Source of the DNA: Candidatus Fermentithermobacillaceae bacterium UBA3951
GTDB taxonomy: Bacteria; Bacillota; Sulfobacillia; Fermentithermobacillales; Fermentithermobacillaceae
Assembly (NCBI GenBank): GCA_002385465.1
Contig: DGDN01000083.1
Coordinates: 906-33,067, forward strand
DNA: 32,162 nt
Reading direction: 5' to 3'
Shown: positions 7,835-15,473 of the stretch, one piece after another
Layout: each line of letters starts with the position of its first letter
Position numbering within the stretch: the first letter of the stretch is position 1
Notes under the pieces: generated by a model
Seen by the model: the letters and a program-made list of their open reading frames with translations, nothing else
Database searches by the model: none
Told to the model about the DNA's origin: nothing
Translations under genes and position numbers: made by a program

Positions 7835-8434
7835 TCAAGACATGAGACCCAACCATTTGCCCAACAGCGATTCCAGAACACCCAAGAGGAGTGAAATACG
7901 GCCTTGGACTACGTTTCCAAAGGATACGCCGAAGGTGAGCATCATCATGTAGCGCCCGATTTTTGAGACGTGTTTCACTGCTCCCTTCTGCTCAACTGAG
8001 AAGAAGAAGTAGACTATGATACTCAGCACACCGAGCACAAGGATGATATTGTTAAGCGACGTGAGCTGCAGCATGTTGGCTCTTATCTGGGGGAGTAGCT
8101 GAGCGTTGATTGAGGCGAACATGGCCAATCCGGACCCAACCCCGATAAGAAAGCCCATGCCCCACCGGCTCAAGTAGGCGTACCGCTTTGTGAACCTGGT
8201 ATACAGCGAAAGGCCCAGAAGCATCGGGATCACGAGTATTATCTTGCCTTCCTTCAATGGAGCCCAGCCCAGGTTAACCAGATTCCTGTAGGCCGTGAAC
8301 ACGTAGTAGGCCGAAGACAACCCGACAAAAACGTGTTCTACCGTCCTAAATAGGACGTTGTCCTTCCACAGAATCCCGGACAGGACTCCTATGGTTCCTA
8401 TGCTCGCGATCCAGACCCACGGATCTGTAGACAT
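7835..8434 (-). CDS. Polytopic membrane protein of unknown function (cluster gene 4)
   Basis: I do not recognise this family. The 199 residues are mostly hydrophobic, with about six predicted membrane spans: near residues 5-22, 35-50, 64-79, 92-110, 127-145 and 160-185. Basic loops (LYTRFTKRYAYLSRW and EQKGAVKHVSKIGRY) would be cytoplasmic by the positive-inside rule. No catalytic motif, nucleotide-binding site or transporter signature is visible. It is the last of four consecutive membrane-protein genes, 35 bp after the previous one, with GAGGAGG 9 nt before the ATG. The constant neighbourhood suggests a subunit of a membrane complex rather than an independent transporter, but nothing in the sequence proves it. 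Confidence 0.8.
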   Translation of the reverse strand: MSTDPWVWIASIGTIGVLSGILWKDNVLFRTVEHVFVGLSSAYYVFTAYRNLVNLGWAPLKEGKIILVIPMLLGLSLYTRFTKRYAYLSRWGMGFLIGVGSGLAMFASINAQLLPQIRANMLQLTSLNNIILVLGVLSIIVYFFFSVEQKGAVKHVSKIGRYMMMLTFGVSFGNVVQGRISLLLGVLESLLGKWLGLMS

Positions 8435-8469
8435 CTATCCCAGCCTCCTCACACGTACAGTCTCAAGAG

Positions 8470-9297
8470 TCATTGCTTCGCCTCGGATTTGTTTTTCTTT
8501 GTCACGAAATGGCCAATGTTCCCCGCAGCGATGAACAGGATGATTACCAGATGCCCAAGAGACTGCCCGTCCATTTTCGCGACAGCGGTGCTGGGCTTGT
8601 TGACAAGCATTTCATACTCTGCGCAGCCTCTCAAACCAGAAAGCATGGCTTTGATCTGACCAGAGTTGACATAAGGCCATAGACCGGTGGTACCGGCGGC
8701 AGTGCTGACTCCGCATATGGGGGTCCCGTGGACTGTATGTATCTGTTGGACCATGACCTGCAAGCCGTCTCCAATACCTATCAGCATCTTAAAGTCAGCT
8801 GCATTGCGGACGCCCTGCATGATAGGCATGTCTTTTGTTACCTGGTTGCGGAAACACCTGGGGGCAGATTCCAGTATGTTGTCTCCGAATGCTCTTACAC
8901 CCGATTCGCTTCCCGGTATGAAACCGAGATTGACCACGTCTTTTCCATATACGAGGTCATACTCATCAGCCAGTTGGTTGATGGCCATATCGCCAAACAT
9001 GGGGCCCTCGGGAATGTAGCCGAACATGGCTACGCCGACGCCTTTTTCAAACAGGTGACGACAGATGGCTACTGTTCCCGCGTGGACTTCGGGCGCCACG
9101 AGTGCCGTGTAGTCCAGGGACATAAGCACTCTATCGCCGGGCTGTAGATCCTCAATCAAGGTATACATGTTGACGCTGTTATCGGCGACTGTCAAAGGAA
9201 TACCGAGCGGGATCAGCAGAGGTATCGCCAGAGTAACGAATACGGTGATGTATATAATCCGAACGTCGATCGACTGTAGCTTACTCCAGAAATTCAC
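8470..9297 (-). CDS. Membrane-anchored alpha/beta protein of unknown function (cluster gene 3)
   Basis: The 275-residue protein has one membrane span near residues 10-33, a soluble domain of about 200 residues, and a second span near residues 245-263 followed by a basic tail (KKNKSEAK). The soluble part alternates strands and helices, for example PGDRVLMSLDYTALVAPEVH and GVGVAMFGYIPEG, and has a glycine-rich stretch GVSTAAGTTGLWP. The layout matches that of the gene at 10004-10786. I chose GTG at 9297, which has GGAGGTG five bases upstream. The longer frame from 9324 would begin at TTG inside the previous gene with no ribosome site. The function is unknown. A Rossmann-like or flavodoxin-like fold is possible but is inferred only from the pattern of strands and helices. 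Confidence 0.8.
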   Translation of the reverse strand: MNFWSKLQSIDVRIIYITVFVTLAIPLLIPLGIPLTVADNSVNMYTLIEDLQPGDRVLMSLDYTALVAPEVHAGTVAICRHLFEKGVGVAMFGYIPEGPMFGDMAINQLADEYDLVYGKDVVNLGFIPGSESGVRAFGDNILESAPRCFRNQVTKDMPIMQGVRNAADFKMLIGIGDGLQVMVQQIHTVHGTPICGVSTAAGTTGLWPYVNSGQIKAMLSGLRGCAEYEMLVNKPSTAVAKMDGQSLGHLVIILFIAAGNIGHFVTKKNKSEAKQ

Positions 9298-9316
9298 TAC
9301 GGCACCTCCTCTCGGG

Positions 9317-9973
9317 TCACTCAATGGTTCCCATGTAACGTCTGTCTATGCCCGTAACCGTTCTAAGCGCAGTAGTGAACGCGCCGATTGCCGCGCCAAT
9401 CATAATGGCTCTCTGACCTGCGGTGTTTGGGATGTCCAAGAGCCACTTGCTGAGCACCGGAAACCCGCCCCATATGCTTTCGCCGATAGGAGCATTTCCG
9501 AGCATCACCAGAATCCCGGCGACAAGCATGATCGTGCCTTCCACGTTTCGGGCCCTAAAGGCTCTGTAGGCCGAAGAACAGATGAAGAAGCCGACCATGG
9601 CCCACATGGTGGCGCCAAGAGGTGATTGGACGTTGGTGTAGACAAGATTGGTCAGATCTGCAAAGAACGGTATCTGGTAAGTCGTCCCTAGAGCTCCAAT
9701 GAGCATATATCCGAGCATTGTGGCTATAAGGACTAGGCTGTAACCCCAACCTTCGCGCCTTCGTTGGACTTTTTCTCCGTGCAGTCGTAGCAAGTTGACC
9801 GATGCCACACCCATGGCAAAGGCGGCGACTATGAGAACCCATACGTTAAGATCTTGGACAAGCTCGCCTAAAGTGGTACTACCAATGGATATGGTCCCTA
9901 CGTTGTTAAGGACGTAGATAATGCCGGTCAAAAAAGTAATTAGTAGCGGGATGTCTCTTCTCCAGAGAGTCAC
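9317..9973 (-). CDS. Polytopic membrane protein of unknown function (cluster gene 2)
   Basis: This 218-residue protein has about six hydrophobic spans, near residues 8-27, 43-62, 79-98, 113-131, 140-158 and 184-203. A strongly basic loop after the second span (HGEKVQRRREGWG) is probably cytoplasmic. No known motif was recognised. The start is GTG at 9973, with GGGGAGGTG 7 nt upstream. It follows the DUF6754-like gene by 30 bp and precedes the next membrane-anchored gene by 19 bp. It resembles the gene at 7835-8434 in size and hydrophobicity, so the two could form the membrane core of one complex, but I see no clear sequence identity between them. Confidence 0.8.
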   Translation of the reverse strand: MTLWRRDIPLLITFLTGIIYVLNNVGTISIGSTTLGELVQDLNVWVLIVAAFAMGVASVNLLRLHGEKVQRRREGWGYSLVLIATMLGYMLIGALGTTYQIPFFADLTNLVYTNVQSPLGATMWAMVGFFICSSAYRAFRARNVEGTIMLVAGILVMLGNAPIGESIWGGFPVLSKWLLDIPNTAGQRAIMIGAAIGAFTTALRTVTGIDRRYMGTIE

Positions 9974-10003
9974 CGGCAGTCACCTCCCCTTTCTCTTGGC
10001 CTC

Positions 10004-10786
10004 CTAACGGAGCAGGAGCTCCTGTATTGCGTTGCTGCCAAAGGTCGTTGTGATCGTGCCGATGAGCAAGAGCACGATTACGACCGCCTTAACCACATCT
10101 TGGCCACAAATTGAAGCCGTAGTGTCCCGATCTTTGGATAGATAAGCCCCTGCTGCATAGAGCTCTTCACCTATAAGGGTGTAGTCGCAAGAGGCAACAA
10201 AGAAGGGGATCTGAGGTAGTTGGGCCGTACCGGCCACCGAAATCGAGCCGGTGATCGCAGCGTTTTCAGCAAAACCTACGGCAGTTCCGTCAAAGCCGCC
10301 CATCATGATATTTGCAGCGGGCCGCTCTCTACGCATGATCCCGTAAACACCGTAAGCGTACGCTTGGTCGTGTTCCCCGAGATAGCGGACTGTCCTGTCA
10401 GTGTGCCGGTCAATCTTACCCTCTTCCAAGTACTTCTGCCTTACTATGGCATCGGCCAAGGGATACACGTTCGGCCTCATGATGGTACAGATCAGTTCGA
10501 CATCGAGCCTCGCACAAAGCTGCGCTACGTATCCCAAAATGGCCAACCCGGCGAAGGTTTGGGGTGCTGTCTGGACCGTGATGTCGTGGACACCCGGAGA
10601 GAAGTGAACCGGCTTGCCCATCTCTGTCGCGCGGCCAACAGCTTCTTCGATGTGATCAAGACCAGTTATTCTACGGATTTTCGGCTGCCAATCACTGTTT
10701 TTGACTCTAAATACAACATACAGAGACACGACCGTCATAAAGATCAAGCTGACGGTGAAAGCGACTGAAACGTTGGATATCGCCAT
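10004..10786 (-). CDS. DUF6754-like membrane-anchored protein (cluster gene 1)
   Basis: The 260 residues comprise an N-terminal span near residues 5-25, a soluble domain, and a C-terminal span near residues 231-250. The soluble domain opens with RRITGLDHIEEAVGRATEMGKPVHF, which I recall as typical of DUF6754 proteins of bacteria and archaea; this is from memory and was not searched. Later segments include GVHDITVQTAPQTFAGLAIL and IMMGGFDGTAVGFAENA. The basic stretch after the first span suggests a cytoplasmic soluble domain. The start is ATG at 10786, with GGGAGGTG 5 nt upstream. A longer frame to 10891 is excluded because it would begin inside the promoter at 10874-10902. It is the first gene of the four-gene membrane cluster. 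No function is known to me. Confidence 0.82.
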   Translation of the reverse strand: MAISNVSVAFTVSLIFMTVVSLYVVFRVKNSDWQPKIRRITGLDHIEEAVGRATEMGKPVHFSPGVHDITVQTAPQTFAGLAILGYVAQLCARLDVELICTIMRPNVYPLADAIVRQKYLEEGKIDRHTDRTVRYLGEHDQAYAYGVYGIMRRERPAANIMMGGFDGTAVGFAENAAITGSISVAGTAQLPQIPFFVASCDYTLIGEELYAAGAYLSKDRDTTASICGQDVVKAVVIVLLLIGTITTTFGSNAIQELLLR

Positions 10787-10809
10787 TTTGCACCTCCCGG
10801 CCTTTCTAG

Positions 10810-10820
10810 CTAACCTGGTT
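10810..10820. promoter_or_regulatory. Palindrome in the leader of the membrane cluster
   Basis: TAACCTGGTTA is a perfect palindrome around one central base, in the transcribed leader about 24 bp before the ATG at 10786. It could be an operator for a repressor acting as a roadblock, or chance. Nothing identifies the protein. Confidence 0.3.
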
Positions 10821-10873
10821 AACTGCGTCTTTACCTCTCCACCGTGTTGGTTATCCCCCACCTCCTTGTACGC

Positions 10874-10902
10874 ATTATAGATACTGACCATCTCTCCGTC
10901 AA
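10874..10902 (-). promoter_or_regulatory. Sigma-A promoter of the membrane cluster
   Basis: On the minus strand TTGACG (10902-10897) and a perfect TATAAT (10879-10874) are separated by exactly 17 bp. The predicted start of transcription is near 10867, giving a leader of about 80 nt before the ATG at 10786. It is the best promoter in the window by eye and could drive the membrane cluster and, by read-through, the downstream genes. Confidence 0.8.
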
Positions 10903-10913
10903 TATTTTGTGTG

Positions 10914-10924
10914 TTATATATCGT
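10914..10924 (+). promoter_or_regulatory. Copy of shared motif TTA[CT][AG]TATCGT next to the membrane-cluster promoter
   Basis: TTATATATCGT lies 11 bp upstream of the -35 element of the minus-strand promoter, in the divergent region to the M42 peptidase gene. Near-identical sequences occur at 19979-19989 and 22730-22740. It is a candidate activator or repressor site. Confidence 0.35.
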
Positions 10925-10987
10925 GTGTACCTAGACGCTGTTGACGCTTGATATTAACATCTGTATAACGATAAACTGATATTTTCA

Positions 10988-11016
10988 TTGAAACATTGGT
11001 GCCTAAGGTATGATAT
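10988..11016 (+). promoter_or_regulatory. Putative promoter of the M42 peptidase gene
   Basis: TTGAAA at 10988-10993 is followed by TATGAT at 11009-11014 (15-bp spacer) or TGATAT at 11011-11016 (17-bp spacer). It lies 39 bp or more before the chosen start codon at 11055. Confidence 0.5.
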
Positions 11017-11054
11017 AGTTCATGGCACAAGTCCGAAGATGGAGGGACACTCGT

Positions 11055-12140
11055 ATGACGGCCGCGCTAAACCGCATGGAACTTCTTGCAGAACTCGCCG
11101 ATGCGTTCGGAGTATCCAGTGACGAATCTGAAGTAAGGCAAGTCCTTGTCCGTTACGCTCCTCCCAATGTGCAAGTTGACTTTGATAACCTGGGCGGCAT
11201 CTACCTTACCGACACTGGGAGTTCCAAGAGCCCTGTCATTCTACTGGCAGCCCACATGGATGAGATTGGCTTCATGGTAACCCACGTCACAGAAACCGGC
11301 TTCCTGAGGTTCCGCTGCATTGGGCGCTGGAGAGAAAACACCCTACCGGGGCTGGAGGTCTTGGTACGTGGGAGAAAGGGCGATGTTTGGGGAGTGATCG
11401 GAACGGTTCCTCCACACCTCCTTAGCGAGGCCGATGCCCAAAAGCCACTTAGAGCCCAAGATATGTTCATAGACATAGGAGCCTCAAGCCGAGCCTCTGT
11501 CGTCAGAGAGCTGGGCATCCGCCCCGGCGACCTTGTGGTCCCCAACGCACGTTCCCGTGTACTGTCAAATTCCTCTCTGATTGCCGGTAAGGCGTGGGAC
11601 AACAGAGCCGGATGCGCTCTGCTCATCGAAGCTCTGACAGGACTGGGAGAACATCCTAATACTGTAGTCTCTGCGGGGACCGCTCAAGAGGAAGTAGGAC
11701 GGCGTGGAGCCGGCGCATCTGCAGTCAAGACCAATCCCGACATCGCTTTCGTGCTCGAGGGAATCCTGGCCGGCGACCAACCCGGCATCGACAGAGAACT
11801 CGCTCCTACCGCGCTGGGAAAGGGCCCGGTTCTGGTGTTTTTTGATGATTCCATGATACCTAACCGGAGGCTTCTCGACTTCGCCATAGATACGTGCGAA
11901 GCAGAAGGTATTCCTTATCAGCTCGTGCCTGCTCGGGGCGGGAACGACGCCGGCATCATTCATGTCCACAACCTTGGGATTCCGTGTTTGGTCTTGGGTG
12001 TTCCCGCCCGCTATATACACGCAAATACAGGGATCTTGGATGCAAATGACGTTGAACTCGCAGGAAGGATGCTCCGGTCCTTTATGCGCCGGCTTGACGC
12101 CAAGACCGTGGAGTGGATTAAGGCATTCTCGAGATCCTAA
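11055..12140 (+). CDS. M42 family aminopeptidase
   Basis: This 361-residue cytoplasmic protein belongs to the M42 family of dinuclear-metal aminopeptidases that trim short peptides, often as large tetrahedral complexes. Expected metal ligands are visible: His67 and Asp69 in AAHMDEIGF, the aspartate in KAWDNRAGCALL, the glutamate pair in TAQEEVGRRGA, the aspartate in LEGILAGDQPG, and the histidine in ARYIHANTG. The start ATG at 11055 has GGAGGG 8 nt upstream; an upstream ATG at 11022 is too near the promoter's -10 element. It is transcribed away from the membrane cluster and converges with the DUF3830 gene, overlapping its end by 23 bp. It probably supplies free amino acids from peptides. The exact specificity (glutamyl, leucyl or other) cannot be told. 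Confidence 0.92.
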   Translation: MTAALNRMELLAELADAFGVSSDESEVRQVLVRYAPPNVQVDFDNLGGIYLTDTGSSKSPVILLAAHMDEIGFMVTHVTETGFLRFRCIGRWRENTLPGLEVLVRGRKGDVWGVIGTVPPHLLSEADAQKPLRAQDMFIDIGASSRASVVRELGIRPGDLVVPNARSRVLSNSSLIAGKAWDNRAGCALLIEALTGLGEHPNTVVSAGTAQEEVGRRGAGASAVKTNPDIAFVLEGILAGDQPGIDRELAPTALGKGPVLVFFDDSMIPNRRLLDFAIDTCEAEGIPYQLVPARGGNDAGIIHVHNLGIPCLVLGVPARYIHANTGILDANDVELAGRMLRSFMRRLDAKTVEWIKAFSRS

Positions 12141-12591
12141 TCTGCTTGACTCCTTCCGACTGGCACCTGGCGGCCACCTTGGCGAACTCCTCCAGGTTCT
12201 CCACGATGGTCCCGAAGAGATTCCCTGCGCGCCATCCGACGGGCAGCAGAATTCTGCTATCCCGGCCGTAGAAAATACCCAGGTCTAAGACCTGATGTGG
12301 CGCACCTTGCCACTGGTACGGAGCATACCCGTTCCAAATAAGGTCGCCCGGTATGGGAAACGCGGTCTGGTTCTCAGGAGGCAGTTTCCAGGCGTCTTCA
12401 GGGAAACGGCCTGCAGGTGGAGTAAAAGAAAGCTCCCGGCCGGTCCACATGGCATGGATCACTTTGCCCTCCAGGGGTTCCTCTAAGGCATTCCACACCA
12501 TTTCACAGGTCTTCGGTGCTTTGTCTTCGAGAAGCTCCGCGATAGCGGAAACCCCTTCCTCAACAAAGGTGAGCTTGATCCGTTTTTTCAC
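12118..12591 (-). CDS. DUF3830 family protein (cyclophilin-like fold)
   Basis: A 157-residue protein that I recognise as DUF3830. It begins KKRIKLTFVEEGVSAIAELLEDKAPKTCEMVWNAL-like, with the family features GKVIHAMWTGRELSF, PGDLIWNG and LLPVGWRAGNLFGTIV. The fold is thought to be cyclophilin-like. The biochemical role is unknown; members often sit beside amidohydrolases and hydantoinase-type genes, as here. GTG at 12591 is the better start, with AAAGGA 9 nt upstream; GTG at 12600 would touch that site. It is the last gene of the five-gene operon that begins at 17496, 29 bp after the aminotransferase, and its 3' end overlaps the convergent M42 gene. Confidence 0.85.
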   Translation of the reverse strand: MKKRIKLTFVEEGVSAIAELLEDKAPKTCEMVWNALEEPLEGKVIHAMWTGRELSFTPPAGRFPEDAWKLPPENQTAFPIPGDLIWNGYAPYQWQGAPHQVLDLGIFYGRDSRILLPVGWRAGNLFGTIVENLEEFAKVAARCQSEGVKQIRISRMP

Positions 12592-12620
12592 GAGAGGCAC
12601 TCCTTTCAGCTAAGAACATG

Positions 12621-13799
12621 TTAAGACCAGGTCTCCAAGGCCGCCTTCATCCGCTCAGCTGCCTTCTTCAGATTGTCCAAAGATGCGGCGTAGGATATCC
12701 TGACATAACCCTCTCCGCCTTCACCAAAGACGGTGCCGGGAACAAGGCCCACATAGGCTTCCCTAAGCAAACGTCGACAGAACTCGTGAGAGGATAGATT
12801 GGTCTTCTTGATGTTCGGGAACAGGTAGAACGCTCCTTCCGGCTTGACGCAAGACAAGCCCTTCATGGTGTTTAGCGCCTCTACCATGAAATCCCGTCTC
12901 TCCTTGAATGTCTGGACCATCTCGGCGACCGGTTCCTGGGGCCCCTTTAACGCGGCCAATCCCGCCCACTGGACGATTGATGACGGGTGAGTGACCGTGT
13001 ACATGTGAAGCCGTACCATAGGATCTATAAGGTCCTTGGGCGCCACAACGTATCCCAGTCGCCAGCCTGTCATGGCGTAAGCTTTTGAAAAACCGTTTAC
13101 TATGATCGTGCGCTCTCTTCCACCGGGAATTTGTGCCGGGGTAGCATGCGGTTCTCCGGAATACCGTATCTTCTCATACGTCTCATCGGACACAATAAGG
13201 AGATCGTGTTTGACGCACAGTCTCACCAAAGCCTCTAGAGTTTCCCTGGATAAGACGCCTCCCGTAGGGTTACTCGGGTTGACAAGCACCAACATACGAG
13301 TCTTGTCGCCGATCTTCTTCTCAATCTCTTCGGGATCAGGTTGGTACCCTTCTTCTTCCTTGAGACCGTAAAACACGGCTTTGCATCCGTTGAACCTGGA
13401 CATCTGAAGGTAGTTAAGCCACGCAGGGTCAGGGATTAAGACCTCGTCTCCTGGATTGAGGAAGGACGACATGCCCAGGTAGACTCCTTCCGTCGCCCCC
13501 ACGGTGCAGATAACCTCATCCGTAGTGTACGAAAGGCCTAATTCTCGCTCATATCTTTCAGAGATGGCTCTCCTGAGCTCAACTATTCCCCTGTTGTCGG
13601 TATAGTGATGAGTCGAGCCCCGCTTGGCAGCCTCTGAAAGCGCCTCTACTATATAAGAAGGCGTGTCGAAATCAGGTTCACCAATCCCCAGATTGACCAC
13701 GTCAAATCCTTGGGCTGCCATTTTGGCGGCCTCTCCCATGAGAGATCGGATCGGTGAGAACGTCAGCTCCTTGACTCTGTGAGACTCACGAACACCCAT
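12621..13799 (-). CDS. Class I/II pyridoxal-phosphate aminotransferase
   Basis: The 392 residues match fold-type I aminotransferases of the aspartate/aromatic group. PLP contacts are visible: Asn174/Asn177 in VNPSNPTGG, Asp205 and Tyr208 in SDETYEK, the Schiff-base Lys239 in NGFSKAYAMTGWRLGY, and Arg247. It moves an amino group between an amino acid and a 2-oxoacid, usually 2-oxoglutarate. The substrate cannot be fixed from sequence. It is the fourth gene of the minus-strand operon, between an N-acyl-D-amino-acid deacylase and DUF3830, so it may take the amino acid released by the deacylase and racemase into central metabolism. ATG at 13799 has GGAGG 10 nt upstream. Confidence 0.92.
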   Translation of the reverse strand: MGVRESHRVKELTFSPIRSLMGEAAKMAAQGFDVVNLGIGEPDFDTPSYIVEALSEAAKRGSTHHYTDNRGIVELRRAISERYERELGLSYTTDEVICTVGATEGVYLGMSSFLNPGDEVLIPDPAWLNYLQMSRFNGCKAVFYGLKEEEGYQPDPEEIEKKIGDKTRMLVLVNPSNPTGGVLSRETLEALVRLCVKHDLLIVSDETYEKIRYSGEPHATPAQIPGGRERTIIVNGFSKAYAMTGWRLGYVVAPKDLIDPMVRLHMYTVTHPSSIVQWAGLAALKGPQEPVAEMVQTFKERRDFMVEALNTMKGLSCVKPEGAFYLFPNIKKTNLSSHEFCRRLLREAYVGLVPGTVFGEGGEGYVRISYAASLDNLKKAAERMKAALETWS

Positions 13800-13846
13800 G
13801 TTGTCATTGCCTCCGAGATTGAGTATTTGTTGTTTTGAAATGCTGC

Positions 13847-15433
13847 CTATTTGCGTAGCACCTGTCCGGGGAAGACTCCGGTGAGGCCCTTAGTAGGGCC
13901 AACTACGAGTCTCCCGTTGACGATGACTAGGTCGATACCGCTTGGGTACACTGACGGTTCTTCATAAGAGCTCAAGTCAGACAAGCGTTCTGGCTCTATT
14001 ACAACCAAATCGGCCCAAAGCCCCTCACCAACCACCCCCCGGTCCTTTAGACCCAGGATCTCCGCAGGGTGCCCTGTTATCTTGCGAATAGCGGTCGGCC
14101 AGTCCAGCTTTGCGCGCTTCAGGACAAAGTCTTCGAGGAAACGCGGGTAACTACCATACAGTCTGGGATGGGGCGAACCGCAGTAGATGCCGTCAGTTCC
14201 CAAAGTAGCCGAAGGATGGCACAACACTTTCTCAAGTACGTCCGGGGAGCCGTAGTGGCTGATCATGGTGACCGCCAGCTCCTCCTCTGCCAACAGATCG
14301 CAGACGAAGTCTACAGGGTCTTTTCCGAGAGACTTTGCAAGGGATAGACAGTCCTTTTGTTCCATCCACTTGTTCTTTGCGCTTCTCACACCGGAGACCA
14401 CGATGTTGTCCCACCCAACAGAGATCGACCTGTTGTTCCAAACGTCCAGCCCTTTATCGTACTCCCGCCGTATCCTTTCACGGTACTCGGGGTCTTTCAG
14501 GTTGGAGATGAGGGCGCGAGTACCTTCTGAGAGCACCCAATCCGGCAGAACAGCCGTGAGCACAGTACATCCTGCCATGTACGGGTACCTATCCCAAGTA
14601 ATCTTCTGGCCTTCGGCCATGAGGGCATTTGCCTTCTCCAAGAGGATGTCCATGAGCGGCCAGTTCACGCGACCATACGCTTGAAGGTGGGATATGTGCA
14701 AGTGTACACCCGCTTCTTTGGCTTCGCCGGAAACCTCTTCAAAGGAACGGACCAAGTGGTACCCTTCGTCCCGCTGGTGAACCACATAGATGCCTGAATA
14801 AGGGGCGATTACCTTTAGAAGCTCGGTGATCTCATGTGGCTCGGAGTAGCTGCAAGGTGGATATATAAGACCGGTTGACAGCCCAAAAGCTCCTTCGGTC
14901 ATCGCCTCATCCACCAGGTACTTCATAACCGAAAGTTCGGCGGCGCTAGGCTTTCTCCTGGCCATTTTCATGGCTTTCACTCTGGCAGCCCCGTGAGAAA
15001 CAAGGACGGCCAAATTGCACGGAAGCGAGGCGCTTTCCAGTCTCTTGAGATACTCACCGAAGCCGTTCCATTGCCATATGTGTGCGGGCATGTATCCCAG
15101 GAGTCCATTGGTCAGTTCCATCATCAGCGACTTATCTTCGTCGTCCACGGGCGCCACGCCCAAACCGTCTTGACCTATGAGCTCTGTAGTGATGCCCTGC
15201 CTTACCTTGGAACCCGAGACGCGATCACCTAAGTAGATGAGGTCGCTGTGACTGTGCATATCGATAAACCCCGGCGTAACCATCTTGCCGGATACGTCGT
15301 ACACTTCCCTTGCCGCGTCCTTCACGGTTCCGATCTTGACGATTCTCCCATCGGCGATCCCGATGTCCGCGTAGTAGGGCCGGGAGCCGGTTCCGTCTAC
15401 AATACACGCGTTAAGCAGTAAGAGGTCGTACAT
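13847..15433 (-). CDS. N-acyl-D-amino-acid deacylase family amidohydrolase, GQDG type
   Basis: The 528-residue protein belongs to the D-aminoacylase branch of the amidohydrolase superfamily. It opens MYDLLLLNACIVDGTGSRPY, then has the metal-binding FIDMHSHSD with His60 and His62, and later HISHLQAYGR and LGTDGIYCG. D-aminoacylases normally have a cysteine metal ligand in a GNCG motif; here the site reads IGQDGLG with Asp89. Such GQDG members exist in the family, but their substrates are poorly known. The predicted reaction is hydrolysis of an N-acyl or related amide bond of an amino acid. The ATG at 15433 follows GGTGG; GTG codons at 15442 and 15445 are alternatives. It is the third gene of the operon, with gaps of 40 and 47 bp. 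Confidence 0.85.
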   Translation of the reverse strand: MYDLLLLNACIVDGTGSRPYYADIGIADGRIVKIGTVKDAAREVYDVSGKMVTPGFIDMHSHSDLIYLGDRVSGSKVRQGITTELIGQDGLGVAPVDDEDKSLMMELTNGLLGYMPAHIWQWNGFGEYLKRLESASLPCNLAVLVSHGAARVKAMKMARRKPSAAELSVMKYLVDEAMTEGAFGLSTGLIYPPCSYSEPHEITELLKVIAPYSGIYVVHQRDEGYHLVRSFEEVSGEAKEAGVHLHISHLQAYGRVNWPLMDILLEKANALMAEGQKITWDRYPYMAGCTVLTAVLPDWVLSEGTRALISNLKDPEYRERIRREYDKGLDVWNNRSISVGWDNIVVSGVRSAKNKWMEQKDCLSLAKSLGKDPVDFVCDLLAEEELAVTMISHYGSPDVLEKVLCHPSATLGTDGIYCGSPHPRLYGSYPRFLEDFVLKRAKLDWPTAIRKITGHPAEILGLKDRGVVGEGLWADLVVIEPERLSDLSSYEEPSVYPSGIDLVIVNGRLVVGPTKGLTGVFPGQVLRK

Positions 15434-15473
15434 GTGCTCCACCACCCGTAAGCATCTAGTCTCCGCGTCTATG

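Noticed and set aside
10787..10891. A 35-residue N-terminal extension of the DUF6754-like gene
   Set aside because: It would start inside the promoter at 10874-10902, and ATG 10786 has a clear ribosome site; the extension does not look conserved.
12118..12140. Overlap of convergent M42 and DUF3830 ends as a sign of a broken gene
   Set aside because: Both proteins end at natural family lengths; short 3' overlaps of convergent genes are common.
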